From Haemaphysalis longicornis (taxonomy: Eukaryota; Arthropoda; Arachnida; Ixodida; Ixodidae), in NCBI GenBank assembly GCA_013339765.2, contig CM023450.1:189862688-189926687 (forward strand): a stretch of DNA of 64,000 nt, written 5' to 3'. The notes under the pieces were generated by a model, which saw only the letters and a list, made by a program, of their open reading frames with translations, was not told where the DNA came from and did no database searches. How positions within the stretch are numbered: the first letter of the stretch is position 1; each line of letters starts with the position of its first letter. Shown one piece after another: positions 11,610-23,719 of the stretch. A program made the position numbers and the translations under genes.

Positions 11610-11720
11610 GATTCCTGGTGAACTGCTTAGCAAATGGTTAGAGCTTTGTGTCCGCAGTTAAACATACCAATGAAAGGCCGAGCGCACGTGAGCGCGACCA
11701 TAACGGCCACCGCCCGGCAG
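11610..11720 (+). repeat. CTCGTGAGCG family, degenerate copy
   Basis: GGCCGAGCGCACGTGAGCGCG near 11683 and the preceding GAACTGCTTAGC and GCAGTTAAAC parts resemble the copies at 12770 and 46800. No coding content. Confidence 0.35.
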
Positions 11721-11900
11721 GTAAAAAAAAAAATATGCATGTACGCACGTGGCCAAAGTGGAAGGATAACATAAGGTCGCTGACATCTCTTGCAGAGAAA
11801 GATATATAAAACATTTTTATGAAACATCCCCCTCGCGAGGGGCACGGTCAGATGCAGAGCATTTTCGGGGGGCGCACGACGTTAAGTAGGTTTGGTTACG

Positions 11901-11975
11901 TTAATTGTTGTTGCAGTTGTTGCTGTTGGTTGTCATTGTTGTTGTTGTTGTTATAATTATTATTGTAATTAATGA
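11901..11975 (+). repeat. TTG/TTA trinucleotide microsatellite
   Basis: Interrupted (TTG)n turning into (TTA)n, directly readable. Confidence 0.85.
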
Positions 11976-12429
11976 GGAGTCGTAATTAAGTGGTCACGTG
12001 ACATCATTTATTATCTGGTTCGAAAGAAATTGACAGCGAGAGCGAACGCCGAGAACCGCCCCATCACGGCACGACCGCGCCACGACCACGTCACAACTAC
12101 GTCACGATCACGCCACAACTGTTTTGCTCCCGCGCCAAACTACGACGCATGCGCGCCCCACCTGTTGCTGAACGCGATCCGAGCACGCAGAGAACACGCG
12201 AGGAGCAGCGGAGAGCAGGCGAGGAGGAGTGGGGGAGAGGGCGCACCTGGAACGGCTGTTGCGGACGCCGAGGCACGCCAACGCCGACAACGCCGGGTGA
12301 CATCGTGAGTTAAAGAAATGCTCTGCATTTAAAAGAAAAAAATGGCAGCATCTCCACTCCGTGGATGATGCGAGGGTGTGGAGTACGGGGACTCGAAATG
12401 ACATCCGATTTGCGCCCCGATTGCCATTT

Positions 12430-12491
12430 ATTTGAGCCGTGAGTTGCACCTTGATTATTCCTTAAATGAAACTGCAACTCACGGCTCAAAT
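12430..12491. repeat. Perfect 19-bp inverted repeat
   Basis: The arms ATTTGAGCCGTGAGTTGCA (12430-12448) and its exact reverse complement (12473-12491) enclose a 24-nt spacer. The GC-rich, CpG-rich tract 12030-12310 lies just upstream. This could be a transcribed hairpin or the remnant of a small fold-back element. Confidence 0.7.
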
Positions 12492-12607
12492 CGAATTTCG
12501 CTTGATGCTTGTGTGTGCACGGATGGGCGCGAACAGACATTGGGAGGTCCTAAGGTACTCAGCACCGTTACAGGCGAGGAAGTAAGCCGTTTGACTCTCG
12601 GGTACTA

Positions 12608-12690
12608 ACTGCATGTAACCCAATGGGTAAGACGACTGACACTAACTCTGTCTGGTCTACCAGACACAGGCTCGAATCGTGCCGGTGCCT
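12608..12690 (+). repeat. tRNA-like SINE head, degenerate
   Basis: A-box-like TAACCCAATGGGTAAGACG and B-box-like GGCTCGAATCG stand at tRNA-like spacing, with a CTGGTCTACCAG stem between them. The 3' part then reads GTGCCTGTTTGATTTTTT. It lacks a proper acceptor stem, so it is a SINE head or tRNA pseudogene and not a gene. Confidence 0.4.
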
Positions 12691-12769
12691 GTTTGATTTT
12701 TTGCGATTGTAAATGCTATGCGCGCGGACGCGGACGGACATTGTGCGGTCCTAAGGTACTCCGCAGCTA

Positions 12770-13210
12770 AAATGCCGAGCGCTCGTGTGTGCATGCACCG
12801 CACCGCGTCACCGCGCAGCGTTACCGGCGCAATTTTTCAAGCCAAGCATACCGACAACAGGACATTGGACAAGAATAACAAAAATAAGAAACTCCAGCGT
12901 TTGCCGTAATCATCGCAACACTTGCTCGGAACGAGAAAGGCTCCAGCGTTTGCCGTAACCGTGGCTACACTTGCTCGCAACGAAAAAAGACACGTCATAG
13001 CGTACGCCCCTCGAAGGTGATGTCCCATGAACATCACTTCCAAAAAAAGACAGAAGCTCACACTTATAACAACAATGATGGAGTAAATTTCATTGCGGGA
13101 GCGAATAAGTAGGAAATAGACTGCAATCGTGGCGTTCAAAAACGCCTGACGGTCGTGATGGTTGCACACAGCTCCGCTAACTTCGTCTTACGCGTTAGTG
13201 TGACCTTGTT
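12770..13210 (+). repeat. CTCGTGAGCG family, longer copy with tandem unit
   Basis: It starts with ATGCCGAGCGCTCGTG. It then carries a 49-bp unit twice in tandem (12892-12940 and 12941-12989, each starting with CTCCAGCGTTTGCCGTAA). Next come GACACGTCATAGCGTACGCC and, near 13185, CGTCTTACGCGTTAGTGTG. The last two blocks recur in order at 20640-20700, which shows a common element. Confidence 0.5.
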
Positions 13211-13486
13211 AGATTTTTTATTACTGATGTCGTGCTGCAATGTTTAACTTGACTCTTCATATTTCCAGGGCAATACCTTTGTTGCTTAAAAAAATAAGGC
13301 CAACAAGCTTCCCTAAGCACTTGTTATGATGTGAATGCGGTAGTATTAGTGTCCCACAGCCGAATGGGTCCTAACACTATGGTTCATCATACATGCCCAA
13401 TTTTTGCTCAGCGCGTACGCACCTTTTTATACGTATTTACCGTTTCCATACTACAGCTGTGCACCATTATTTATTGTAATCAACTA

Positions 13487-14430
13487 CAGTAATCCCTCGT
13501 TATAACGAAGTTAGCGGGACGGCGAAAAATTTCGTTATAAGCAGTATTTTGATATACGCGACCACTCGAGAAAACTAAAGTAGTTGAGCTTTAATTGCGC
13601 CACAAGTGCCAGAAATAAAAACACAATGTATTCAATGAAGGAAAACTTTATTCAGGTGCAAAAAATAGTGAGCTTTGGCTGTTTTATTATCTTGCCGGGC
13701 GCGAGCAATTCCCGCTCCAATTTACCAAGAAGTGACTGGCGTCCGAACGCCTCGCACACTGCAGAAGGAATGCGGAGGGGAAGGCAGTGGCCACTTTTAT
13801 AGAGGGGGGGGGGGGGGGCGTCATGGAACGCTACGAGAGTTTTGCACTGGAAGGCGCTGCACATTTGACGGCTCGAATCTGAGGTTGCGTTTGTTGAGCT
13901 CAAAAATTATTACCGGCGGCTCATTGTAGGTACACAGCGGAATCCGGTTTTGCACTAGGAGCTTTGCATGATTACTGAACATTTTTTTCTCGAGGTGTGC
14001 AGCCCTGAATTAGCAAAAGAAGAGTTTTTTGGGCGCCCCGCATCTCGACGACACTTCTGATTCCACGCTTCGAGTGTCAGTGTTCGCGCACCGTCGCGTC
14101 CACGCCATTGGCCAACGTCTAGGAACAAAATTCAGTCACCCTACCACGCATTTGGACCATTTGTCTTAAGTCGGATGGCGCAAATTGAGCATGACGGGCT
14201 CGAGGAAATCGCCGGCGAAACACCAGCCTGTTAACCTGCCATATTGACCGCCTCACTCACCGCTGTGTCACCGCCTCTCGGCGACGCCTCCGCTCGCCAT
14301 TTCGCTCTAAGCGGGTCCAGCTTTTCGCGTGCTTGGAGTAATTCGGCCTAAAATGCGTGCGTTTAGGTTGGGAGCAAAAAAATTTCGAATAAAGCGATAT
14401 TTTGAGTAAAGCGATAACGAGCGGTTACTG
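13487..14430 (-). mobile_element. pogo/Tigger-like non-autonomous DNA transposon
   Basis: The ends are imperfect terminal inverted repeats: CAGTAATCCCTCGTTATAAC at 13487 and, as reverse complement, CAGTAACCGCTCGTTATCGC at 14430. TA dinucleotides lie directly outside both ends (13485-13486, 14431-14432), as expected for the Tc1/mariner-pogo superfamily. A minus-strand frame ends with a KQPKLTIF-like stretch just inside the left end, similar to the short C-terminal tail of pogo transposases. The rest of the 944 bp has no transposase domain, so it is a deletion derivative. It contains a poly-G run at 13804-13818. Confidence 0.75.
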
Positions 14431-14814
14431 TATATCCTGACAAATTCATCTTTCCTGCGTTATCACTGCACGCGCACCTTATGTGGGGACAGCGCGTAGT
14501 TTTCTGTGCCTTTTGCGTTTCCGGCAAAGTTCCTATTGAATCACTTCTGTCGTGGAATCTCGTGATGGTGTTCCCAAACACCAAGCACCCCCATAACCAA
14601 ACGCTTCACGTTGTCGGCGTCGAACCAATGTAACAACTACTGGCAGTGACACAGATCCAACTTTACGGATGTCAAGGCGGCTTCGGACTTCGCAAAAAGA
14701 ATGGCGGTCAATGGTGAGTGCAGGACCTTTCTTCACCGATAATTAGCAGGAGTCAGAAAATAGCTGGTAAAGAATCTGGCTTTTTTTCATTGTAAAGTAG
14801 TACTCTAGACAGCC

Positions 14815-15590
14815 ATGAATTTGAAAACCTTGGAAGCGCCGCACTTGTTGGAGCATGCAAATGAGTTAAGCTTGGATGTTTGGGTCGCGATGAGAAAGCC
14901 AGAGCTTTTAAAGACTATACTCACTTTAGGTGCTGCCGGTAACCTGCTGTCGAATTGTACTCAGCTCAACAATGAACTGGAGACACCTAAACCTCCAGCT
15001 GCAGAGGCAGAGCGCCCGCGAGAAAGGCGATAACGGCAGCACGAACGAGAGAGGCGAATGCATGGGATTCATCTCCATCGATAAAATCTCAAATTGGAAA
15101 AGGTTGAGTTGGAATTGTCGCGAAATCGACTTCAGAGTGACAGCAGCGTGCATTCAGCGGCAACTGAGCGACTTGCGCTTCGAATGAGTGACGTCATGCG
15201 GCCCTACAAGGCAGGAGAGGGCATTGGATTTTTTTTGTCTGAAATAGACAAATTGTCTATTGTCTGAAATTGTCTGAATATTGATACTGAATATTGAATA
15301 CTGATATTGTCTGAAATTGTCTGAAATAGTCAGGCATACGTGCGGGAAGCCCCAGTTTAGCCCTGACAGTTGCGCACGGCGATTGCTTACGTAATTTCAC
15401 AGAGAGGCGTTCGATGTGATGACCCGCTTGCCAAAAGAGGAGGCAGAGGATTACGAGAAAATGAAGTCAAGCCTCCTGCCTAAATCAAGTTGTCTGGGGA
15501 GGCGTTCAGGCAGAGGTTCCGTGGGGAAGAGAGATCTAAGGGCGATGATACTCGAAGTCCCCTATGAGCTGAGGGCTAACATGGAAGAGT
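14815..15590 (+). pseudogene. Gypsy-type gag remnant (tick type)
   Basis: The frame 14815-15033 starts MNLKTLEAPHLLEHANELSL and continues with KPELLKTILTLGA, the small N-terminal domain common in Gag proteins of tick Gypsy elements. After a frame change, RMSDVMRPYKAGEGIGFFLS is readable near 15185-15240. After a short AT-rich repeat, LPKEEAEDYEKMKSSLLPK at about 15425 gives the SCAN-like capsid segment. No single frame covers it. Protease, reverse transcriptase and RNase H are absent and integrase follows directly, so the element has lost its middle. Confidence 0.75.
15231..15332 (+). repeat. ATTGTCTGAA-type tandem repeat
   Basis: Several copies of ATTGTCTGAA, with variants such as ATTGATACTGA, interrupt the Gag remnant between the GFFLS and LPKEEAEDY parts. 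This is simple-sequence growth inside the dead element. Confidence 0.7.
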
Positions 15591-15747
15591 GGCTCACAGA
15601 AGCGAAGATTTGGCTGTGGGTATAGAAGACTATTGCACAGTTTTTGTTTCATTTTGGCGGGGTGACTGAATCGAGCCACAGACAGACCGACATACAGATA
15701 GACCAAACTTTTTGCGTTTAAGTAGCCCAAGAAAAACTATTGTCTTT
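15590..15747 (-). repeat. TCTG-bearing TIR repeat, truncated copy
   Basis: The reverse complement starts AAAGACAATAG, continues CTTGGGCTACTTAAAC, has a (TCTG)n-like stretch, a CTCGATTCAG block and CACAGCCAAAT, in the same order as the element that begins at 37152. Only the first 155 bp or so are present. It replaces part of the Gypsy element. Confidence 0.75.
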
Positions 15748-16860
15748 AAAAAAAGGCTTTCCCCGTAGAGGCGCTCCCCACCTCCCGGTTGTACGAAAAT
15801 GCCTGCGCAATGAGGTTCTGTATGCTTGTCCCGACACACCTTCATCCGGCCATTTAGACTCCACTCGCACGGTAGCGAAGGTCCACCGATGGTAGAACTG
15901 GCCCAAGCTAGCTGCGAGTGAAACATTACACGTCATGACGGGCCTTGAATATTAGCGGCGACAAACACAGCCCACTAAGCCAGCCGGCTTCTTGCACCCG
16001 ATCGATCCGCCAAACCTGCCCTTTCAACACGTCGGCGTGGATTGGTTTGGCCCATTTCCTATGTCATCCACTGGAAGCAAGTGGATATTGGTCGGTACCG
16101 ATTAACTCTCCGCGAAGAGCTTTTACTGCGAAGAAAAAGGGGAACTTCAGCAGAAATCGCGAGCTTTCACTGCGAAGAAAAAGGGGAACTTCAGTAGACA
16201 TTGCGAGATTTTTCATTCGCATTATTGTCCTTCGACATGGTGCCCAGCAGTCGCCATTACCGAAGAGGAGATGAAGCTGACCTATACGGACGACCTCCAG
16301 AGAACTTCCTACCATCCGAAAACATACGGGCTTACCGAGCCACTCAACAAGACAATCGCAATCATAAGCTAAACGTCATACACAACAACTGGGAGGACGT
16401 ATTACTTTACGTTGTACTCGCATACAACACGGCGGTCTAGGAAACAGCAGGCTTCACCCCGTTCCGTCTAATTCACGATCGAGATGTCCCGAATATGCTA
16501 GATGTCACGCTTCAACTCAATGAAACTGAAGCGCAGGCCTTCAGACGGCGAAGAATTCGCTCACTGCGCCGAAGTGGCTCGGCGTCTTGTACGACGTCGA
16601 ATACGCCTCCAATAGTCCGTCGACGTGCTCCCATATGACCAATGCGACAGAGAGGGGGCGTACCATTTCGGCGACCAAGTGTGATTTTGGAGCCCTGTGC
16701 GACTTTGGGGGCCATCCGAAAAACTTCAACGGCGTTACTTCGGTCCTTACACAGTTGTGCGTAGACTCGGTATTGTCACCTTCAACGTCATCCCCCCAAA
16801 AATTGTCAGATCTCGCCGAAGCGCTGCTGCGTAAGTCGTCTATGTGGCTAGAATGAAGCC
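15748..16860 (+). pseudogene. Gypsy-type integrase remnant
   Basis: Around 15985-16100 the plus strand reads an integrase core start (PFQHVGVDWFGPFP, then SKWILVGTD). 16280-16500 reads the end of the core and the region after it (LNKTIA, NNWEDVLLYV, LAYNTAV followed by a stop, ETAGFTPFR). Near 16730 RRYFGPYTVVRRLG matches the C-terminal chromatin or DNA-binding region of tick Gypsy integrases. The central catalytic part is missing and replaced by a tandem duplication (16108-16206). Several stops and frameshifts confirm it is dead. No LTR was identified on either side. Confidence 0.75.
16108..16206 (+). repeat. Tandem duplication inside integrase remnant
   Basis: A unit of about 50 bp containing CTGCGAAGAAAAAGGGGAAC is present twice in direct order with a few differences. 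It sits exactly where the integrase catalytic centre is missing. Confidence 0.75.
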
Positions 16861-19424
16861 TGTACTATTCGCGTAGAGTAAGAGTACGGCCGCGTGCAAG
16901 GGAATTTACCGGGCCAGTTAGCGGCACGAGTGCTCCCCGTTCTGTTTCGGGACTGTATTGGAATATGGTTGTCTTCCTATGTTTCATTCTTTCTCTTTTT
17001 TTTTGTTTGTACTCAATCTTTTAAACAAAAGTACTTTTTCCCGGTACATCAAGTACATCAAGACGCTGTCATATCAGAAGTGACGCTGCCAGAAAAAGTG
17101 CAATTGAGTAGGCGGCGCCTGGATTCGTTCCCACGAACTCTCTCGCCACTCGCCACAACGGGAGGTATATGGTACTCTGCCGACTGTGCTACGAACAGAG
17201 ACGGGAGCAGCTCTTCGAACACGCCTTATGTCCTTCCCTATGACTCATTCAGAGGTGGTGCTGCTGTCTAGGAGAGGCGAAGCGAAGTACCGCTTCATGA
17301 CGCTAATGAGGACCGACTGTTGGCGCCTTGGTGCCAGCTCCTTTGTGTATGGGGGCCGTGCGTGACTTGAGGCACCCTCCTCTGTTGCGTTGTTCCCATG
17401 ACCGTCATGTATTTCAAGCTGCTGTTTCTCTGCACGTCATTTTTGGTTTTGTTGTCGCGGGACAAACCGATTATTTTGTATTTCTTGCATGTCGGCGTCA
17501 ATTCATCTGTCGAGGTCAGGCTCTCGAACCCTTCGCACATGAAGGAGTTTCATTTAACATTCAACTGCTCCTGTGAAGGAACATTTCCCTTTCGTGTTTT
17601 ACCCCGATTTCTATAAAAGAAGGATCAACCGCAATTTTTTGCATGGGGACGATGCATCTTGAAGAGGGAGGCAGCGCCACACTACAAACACCAATTACCC
17701 TCAGGGGTATCAGCTGACAGAAATGCCGCTAATCTTACGTAGTGGCCTCAATGTTCCTATAAGAAGAACATGTGCTTCGCATGGTTGGTTCTGCTGTTTT
17801 GTCCGCAGCTCGCCAGTAACCCGTGCTTTGTTCTTAGAAACTGCTTATTTCTGCTGTTACAGCATCAATTTATGTAGGCACCACGCTATGTTGGGTTTTG
17901 TGCACTGTCATAATACTTTCCAAATATTTCTTCAGGTGATCCGTGTACTTCTATTATTTTAATTCGCGGAATCCTGTCTTTGTTTACCTCTACAACAATT
18001 TTCATAAAAAACATTTCACGAAAAAAATGTTAGTTTTTTTATATATACAAGTATAACCCCCCCCCTTCATCCCCGCCCTTATCGAAGCAGAACACTAAAA
18101 ATATCTGCAGCAAAATATAAATATTTGTGAAGTGGACAACCCTGCACAAGTTCGACTGCAGAAAAAAATTTCATCCACGCATAGCTGGAAACTTCAGCTC
18201 GGTATTGCTGTGGCTCTTTCCTTGTAAAGACAGCTTGTATGTTAATTGCGCAGACAATTGGCAATAACAGAAATAAAGAAATTAGCAATTTTCTCTTAGG
18301 GGGCTGTGTTGTTTTTAGAGCACGTATACAAAGCAGAAAAAATTAGTTTCGGCCTGTCCCGTTTGTGGGAGAAGCTCACGACCGCACAAATCATCATTCT
18401 CCCGTCAACTAGTCTGACCTGAGCGTAATCGCCTAAGACCTAAGAACTGTAAAATATATCTATCTCATATTTCGCAAACCTTTACGCTTCAAAAATGCAC
18501 ACAAAGCAAGGTTATTGTACAGGGCACGAGAAGTAGGTGAGTTTTTTTTTTTTTTGTGGGGCAATATTTTAGAGTATGCGTGGACCTAAGGCGTGAAAGT
18601 TCCGCGTTTTGCTTTTTATGCGCAAGTCTTACGTACGCAGGAGCGTCTGGAGTTCTTTAAGTACACCATGTGACTGCTGAAGTAGACAAATGCACAGGTT
18701 AAGTTGACTGCAACTCTGACACCGCCTGTACATTTTTTGCGTAATATAACCCCAAGGTATATCCAGTTCAAACTAAGCGTCCGTGTAGTCATTGCACGTT
18801 TCTTGATTTGACAGCAAGCGGCATACAAAGATAAGGTTTATCACTCGGGCTGGCAGGCTTTAAAACATGCCTCAAGAAAAAGTGCGCTAAAACCTACGAC
18901 AGAAAAAACGAAGAACGACGAGACAGATGAGCTTGGCCCTTCCAGTAAACCTCTTTCTCATCGTATAAAAGCCATTAAAATAGCGCACACAACTCGCGCA
19001 CGTCAAAAGGACTCGCTGAGCTAAAAACGTAAACAATCATTTACATATGTAATGATGTCAACATTACTGACGGTGTGTAAAACATCACTGATATAATTGT
19101 AAACGCATGCCACGATAATGTTGTTCCACATTGGCGTTACGCAAGGCCTAATAAAAGTTGCACTCGTTGGTAAAAACAATTATATTTGAAAGAAAAAAAA
19201 TACAGTGGTGCTCTGACAAAAAAAAAAAAACGAGCGTTAGAAGCTGACACAGGCGCGCCTACAGCGTTCAGGAACTGCGTGACACACGAGCTGGTATTGG
19301 GGATCAAGTCAATGGAGCAGCTTGTTTTTTTAAGTGCGAATGCACTTTATAAGCGACCCCAAACCATCCACCGCCGGCGGCGGCGGCGTCCGCAGTGCTC
19401 CTCTATATTTAAAAAAGAAACAGC
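16861..19424. other. No gene recognised
   Basis: AT-rich sequence with poly-T runs, a poly-C run near 18057-18065 and short frames lacking domains. A small hairpin (GAAGCGAAGTACCGCTTC) lies near 17280-17300. Part of 16860-17280 may be an undetected LTR of the Gypsy remnant. Confidence 0.4.
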
Positions 19425-19500
19425 ATCCGGCGCCAGGTTTCGATCCGAGGACTTTGCGGCCGCAGCGCGACGCTCTACCGACCAAGCCACGGACGCGACG
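19425..19500 (-). repeat. tRNA-derived SINE head
   Basis: On the minus strand, GTGGCTTGGTCGGTAGAGCG (A box) and GGATCGAAACC (B box) stand at tRNA-like spacing with a GC-rich anticodon-arm region between them. A CGG-repeat stretch and an A/T-rich body follow towards 19190. This is a different SINE type from the one at 6075. The body extent is uncertain. Confidence 0.55.
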
Positions 19501-20399
19501 GTGATATCAGTGTTAGTGACGCGCCTTATATCTTTAACGCATTCAAACTACGCCGTCAGCGGCGTGAGTTGGCGACTCAGCGGCGTTATAGCGGCTTGAT
19601 AACTGCGTGGTGTACACGTGATACTACAAACCCGATGGAAGAGATGGAAGAGAAGGCGGCGAGGCGGTGGGCTGCGGGGGCCGAGCGCAAGCGCCGCAAG
19701 CGGGCCGACAACCGTGCATTCGCACTTTCACATTCTCCCCCTCGGGGAAATGCGGGGGAATTTTAATTATTCGTTGCAGCCACAGCGCTCGAGTTGCACA
19801 TGTACTCCCTGGTGTTTTGTATTTTCATGCTGTCAACCGTGAAATCTTTGTATTGTTCGAATAAACATGCCACGTACTGCTGTTGGGCTCAGTAGACAAA
19901 TATTTAAAGATGTTTTGTTGAATTAAGGTCATTCGTAGCCAAGGCATTCAAATGCCTGTAGCTACTAAATATGTAAGCGGGGTACCCATTTTTCTTTAAA
20001 AGATAATCACACAGGGCCCTTGTAGGGACACTTTACTTCCATTCCGAAAGGAGGCTTTGTTAAACGAAATAATGCCTAATTTTGGAAAAGTTACACGGGA
20101 CAAGCATACTGCACAAATTATCGGCATCATCATTATCCACTACAGCAGCAACAACACCCACAACAGCCTACTCAGATCCACTGAAGAACGGAGACCTCTA
20201 CCACCGTCTTGCGCTGCTTCAGTCCATTCTTTGCCCCGCATTCGCTTACTTCGTCCCTCCATCGTGTTATTCGCCCTCCTCTTCTTCTCGACCCATATAT
20301 TGGTATCCACTCTGTTATCGTGGCGGTAAACTGGTTTTCACTTTTTAACAACCAAGCTGCTTAGCGAATCGTAATTTTTCGTGTCCTCACTTGAAAATA
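19501..20399. other. No gene recognised
   Basis: Short GC-rich and AT-rich patches without repeats I could name. Three overlapping plus-strand frames at 19569-19864 lack any domain. Confidence 0.35.
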
Positions 20400-20720
20400 G
20401 CAAGACATTGAAGAGCACGCGCACGTGAGCGTCGGCCTTGCGGCGGCTGCCGGGAAGTTAACGAAATCAAGAAAATGCCTAGCGATCGTGTGTGCGCGCC
20501 TCGAGGCGAGCGCCCAGCGTCCCCGGCGCGCGTTTGTCAAACTCACCACGTTTGTCAAGCTCACTTACGGAGATTATCCAAGATTGGCGAAAAGAACTGG
20601 AGCGTTCGCGGTAATCGTGGCAGTATTTGGTTAGAACGGGAAAGACACGTTATAGCGTACGCCCTTCAAGGTGAGGTCACGTCTTACGCGTTAGTGTGTG
20701 CTTCCTTTATTTTTTTTCTC
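20400..20720 (+). repeat. CTCGTGAGCG family, degenerate copy
   Basis: GCGCACGTGAGCGTCGGCC, then GAACTGGAGCGTTCGCGGTAA, GACACGTTATAGCGTACGCC and CGTCTTACGCGTTAGTGTG follow in the order seen at 12770-13210. This supports one dispersed element. Confidence 0.5.
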
Positions 20721-21149
20721 AAAACATGGCCAGAAAAAGTCAATTTCTTTTTCTTTATTTTCCCTATTGTATCATTTAGTCGAGGTTGTTCCTTTATCGA
20801 AGAAGCTCGTCACCTATCCCAAAGTGTTACTCTTAATATTACTCCTTTCATGACCCGTTCAGCCGACCTACATTTACTTGCCAGTTGTTTAGTAAGGCGC
20901 CACGTTTAAGCTTCATATATCGCCACCGGCGGTATGCATTGGTTGTATGTTTTTTTAGTGACAAAAGTAGCTTACTTTTTATTATTTGGAAGTGGTTTCC
21001 GAGTGCTCTCCCGCCCACACCTGTTTTCCGCAGCATTTCTCTCTCGTAGTTGTGGTCTGCACTAGCCGCCTGTCCGATGTAGTTTTATTTCTTCTGGAGC
21101 TTCGTTTCTGAGCCAAAGTGTGTGCTTCAGGCATGTTTGTTCCTTATTA
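20721..21149. other. No gene recognised
   Basis: AT-rich spacer with poly-T; possibly the 3' untranslated part of the minus-strand RTE element that follows. Confidence 0.3.
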
Positions 21150-23420
21150 CTTCAGATTTATTCATATTTATTTTTAGCCCCACGGCCGTGCTTTCTGATT
21201 GTAGTTCCTAAAGAATTTTTCGCAGGTGCTCTGCAGTCTCGCTTAGCAAGACTTTCGTCTGCCAACCTCAAATGGCTGAAGTATTCACTGTTTATCCTTG
21301 ATGATGTGTTTTCACAATTACGTTTCATGAATACACCCTTCAGATATGCTGTGAACAGTTTTGGCGAGATGATATCTCCCTGTCTTACACCCCCTCAGAT
21401 CAGGAATGAGCGGCTTTACTTGTGAAGGATTACCCTGCCCGTTCATTTTTTGTGCAGGTCGTATAGAAGTCTAATGCAAGTCTCTTCTATTCCGTAGTCT
21501 TTTAATGCTTCTACCAGGTCAGCGCTGCGTACCGAGTTAAACGCTTTCTCATAGTCTATAAATACCGTGTAAATAGGTTCAGTGTACTATGTGGATTATT
21601 TTACTACCTGATTGACGATGTGGATGGGATCCATGTTTGAGTACCCTTTCCTAACCCAGCCTGCTCTCTGGGTTGTAGGGAATCTAGGGTGTTACTTATG
21701 AGGTTAGCTAATAACTTTGATAAAAAGATTGTAAAAAATGAGATTGTGTTGGTGGGTCTGTAATTCCTAACGTCTTTGGTAGCTCCCTTTTTATGAATCA
21801 GAATAATATTGGCATTTTTCCAGGCTTCGGACTCCCTTTGAGTCCTTAAGCATTCTGAAAATAGGGCAGCAAGGTTTTCCAGTGCAGTATATTTCCCTTC
21901 TTTGAAATATACGCGTTTATGCCCTCGTCCCTTGCAGCTTTCCCTCTCTTCATCCCTTGAGAGCCTTTTCTAATTCCCCTCTAGTTACTAGTAGGAATTC
22001 GCAAGCTATGCTTGTAACCCGCGATCAATTCGAAGGTGACCGTGGGAGCATCGATCAGCAGGCCATTAAACCTACACAGCGGCCTTTTTTAACAACTTTG
22101 GAGATAAAGGTAGCAGTGCCTTTTCGCCTTGTTGTCTCTTGTGTGGTACAACCCTGATACAGCCCGTAACATGGCGCTGCTGCTTAATTCTTCGCCACCC
22201 GAGGGATCACCTTCAAATTAATGCCGACTGACCGCTAAAAAGTATCCGCTGGTCTAGCGTCGCTCGTCTAACGTCGCTGGTTTTAAATCGTCATGCTACC
22301 TCTGTTATCCCGTCCATGCTTTGCGGAATGTTACCCCCCTCTCTGAGTCTCTGAGTGCCTAAATTCTCTCTTTGCGATGGCTAGCTTCCTCGCATTTTTT
22401 AAAGCTTCCTCGCATTTGCAGCGTTTCCTGGATCACTGCCATGTTATGTGCCCAAGTTGACGTTTGTTTCATTTCTGTTATTCGACTGCGATAGCTCTGC
22501 AAACTAAACTTGAACCACCATACCTTTCATTTTCATGTTCTTTTGTTTGGAAATTTATTGCTTCGTTTTCTTAGTTTTAAAGTTTGCTCCCTACATTCAG
22601 CTTCTCACACACGTGGTGGTGGTCCTGTGAATGCCGTTGTAAGGCTGTCATTGAGCCTGTGTACATTACCGTTCTCCTGGTACAGAAGCGCGAATTTGTT
22701 TTGGACAGTTATTTTAAAATCGTGACTCTTGGCTGTGACTGACTCCATGCTCGGTTTCTTTGCCGAAGTTTCGTTCTGCCTCTTTTGAGATTCAGCCTTA
22801 CTTTGCGTCTCATGTTCCTATGATCGCTGCTCCTTATCTTGCCGAGCACCTCTACCTCCTGCTCAATACCTGGGTTGTCACTGAAGATGAAGTCGATTTC
22901 CTGTTTTGTTGCGCCATCTGGATCTTTCTATGTTTATTTCTTACAGTTTCGTATTCAGAAGAATGTATTCACCAACCTCAGGTCGCGTTTGTCTGTGACA
23001 AAGTTTCCCACTGACCATTCTCCCACTTCCTTCCCACCTGCCTTTGCGTTAAAGTCTCCCATCGCAATCGTAAACTGAGTTGACGTCCTCACAAAAAATG
23101 TCTACAGCTTCATCGTCGTAGCTAGTTGTTAGCGCAAAGGCCAGCACTATCTTTAACCTGTATCGCTTGTTTAGCTTGATCACGACGCCCTCGACTCTTT
23201 CGTCAATGCTGAAAAGTTCCTACGCGTTCTCTGCTATTTCTCCATGGATTAAGAATCCCACCCCGTGTGCGTTGTTTTCTCGGGATCTCCTGCAGCGCAG
23301 AATATGTCCACTTGCTAGCTCCGCGAAGCATTCTTCTGTTCTTCTAACTTCGCTTAACCCTACAATATCCTACATAACGCCTGAAAGCTCCTGTGCATAA
23401 TAGTAGGTCTAAACCTCTTT
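21150..23420 (-). mobile_element. RTE-type LINE, broken, minus strand
   Basis: Read on the minus strand from 23420 down, the first part is an apurinic-type endonuclease. It includes GLSEVRRTEECFAELASGHI near 23290-23370, then an AHGVGFLIHGEIAENA stretch and a VVIKLNKRYRLKI stretch. The reverse transcriptase follows: a YRPTN-like block, then TVFIDYEKAFNS at about 21533-21568 and GVRQGDIISP at about 21363-21392. Catalytic-region order is normal for RTE. Stops and frameshifts lie throughout, and no intact frame longer than about 100 codons remains. The C-terminal RT part is missing or unrecognisable. Confidence 0.8.
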
Positions 23421-23719
23421 TGCTAGTCAGGGTTGCTCGTTCAACGCTGCCAGAGTACAGTTCCAAAGGCGGCCAGTCTGAACCCAGACGCTGTTAGCAC
23501 CCTCTGCTGTGTTGCTTGCCTCAGTGCCGCCGTGGTTGAGTGCTCTAGAGTTGCTGGAGAATGGGGGCCCAAAGCTGCGTTGGTCACTCATGGCAGGATT
23601 CGGGCAACTACTACACCAGGGTGGCCAGATATTTTCTGCTGAGGGAGCGTTGTTTGCATACCAAAGAGCCTTCCTACCATGGCTGAACTTTTCTAGTGTA
23701 GTCCCTTAGGTGTCCGGGG

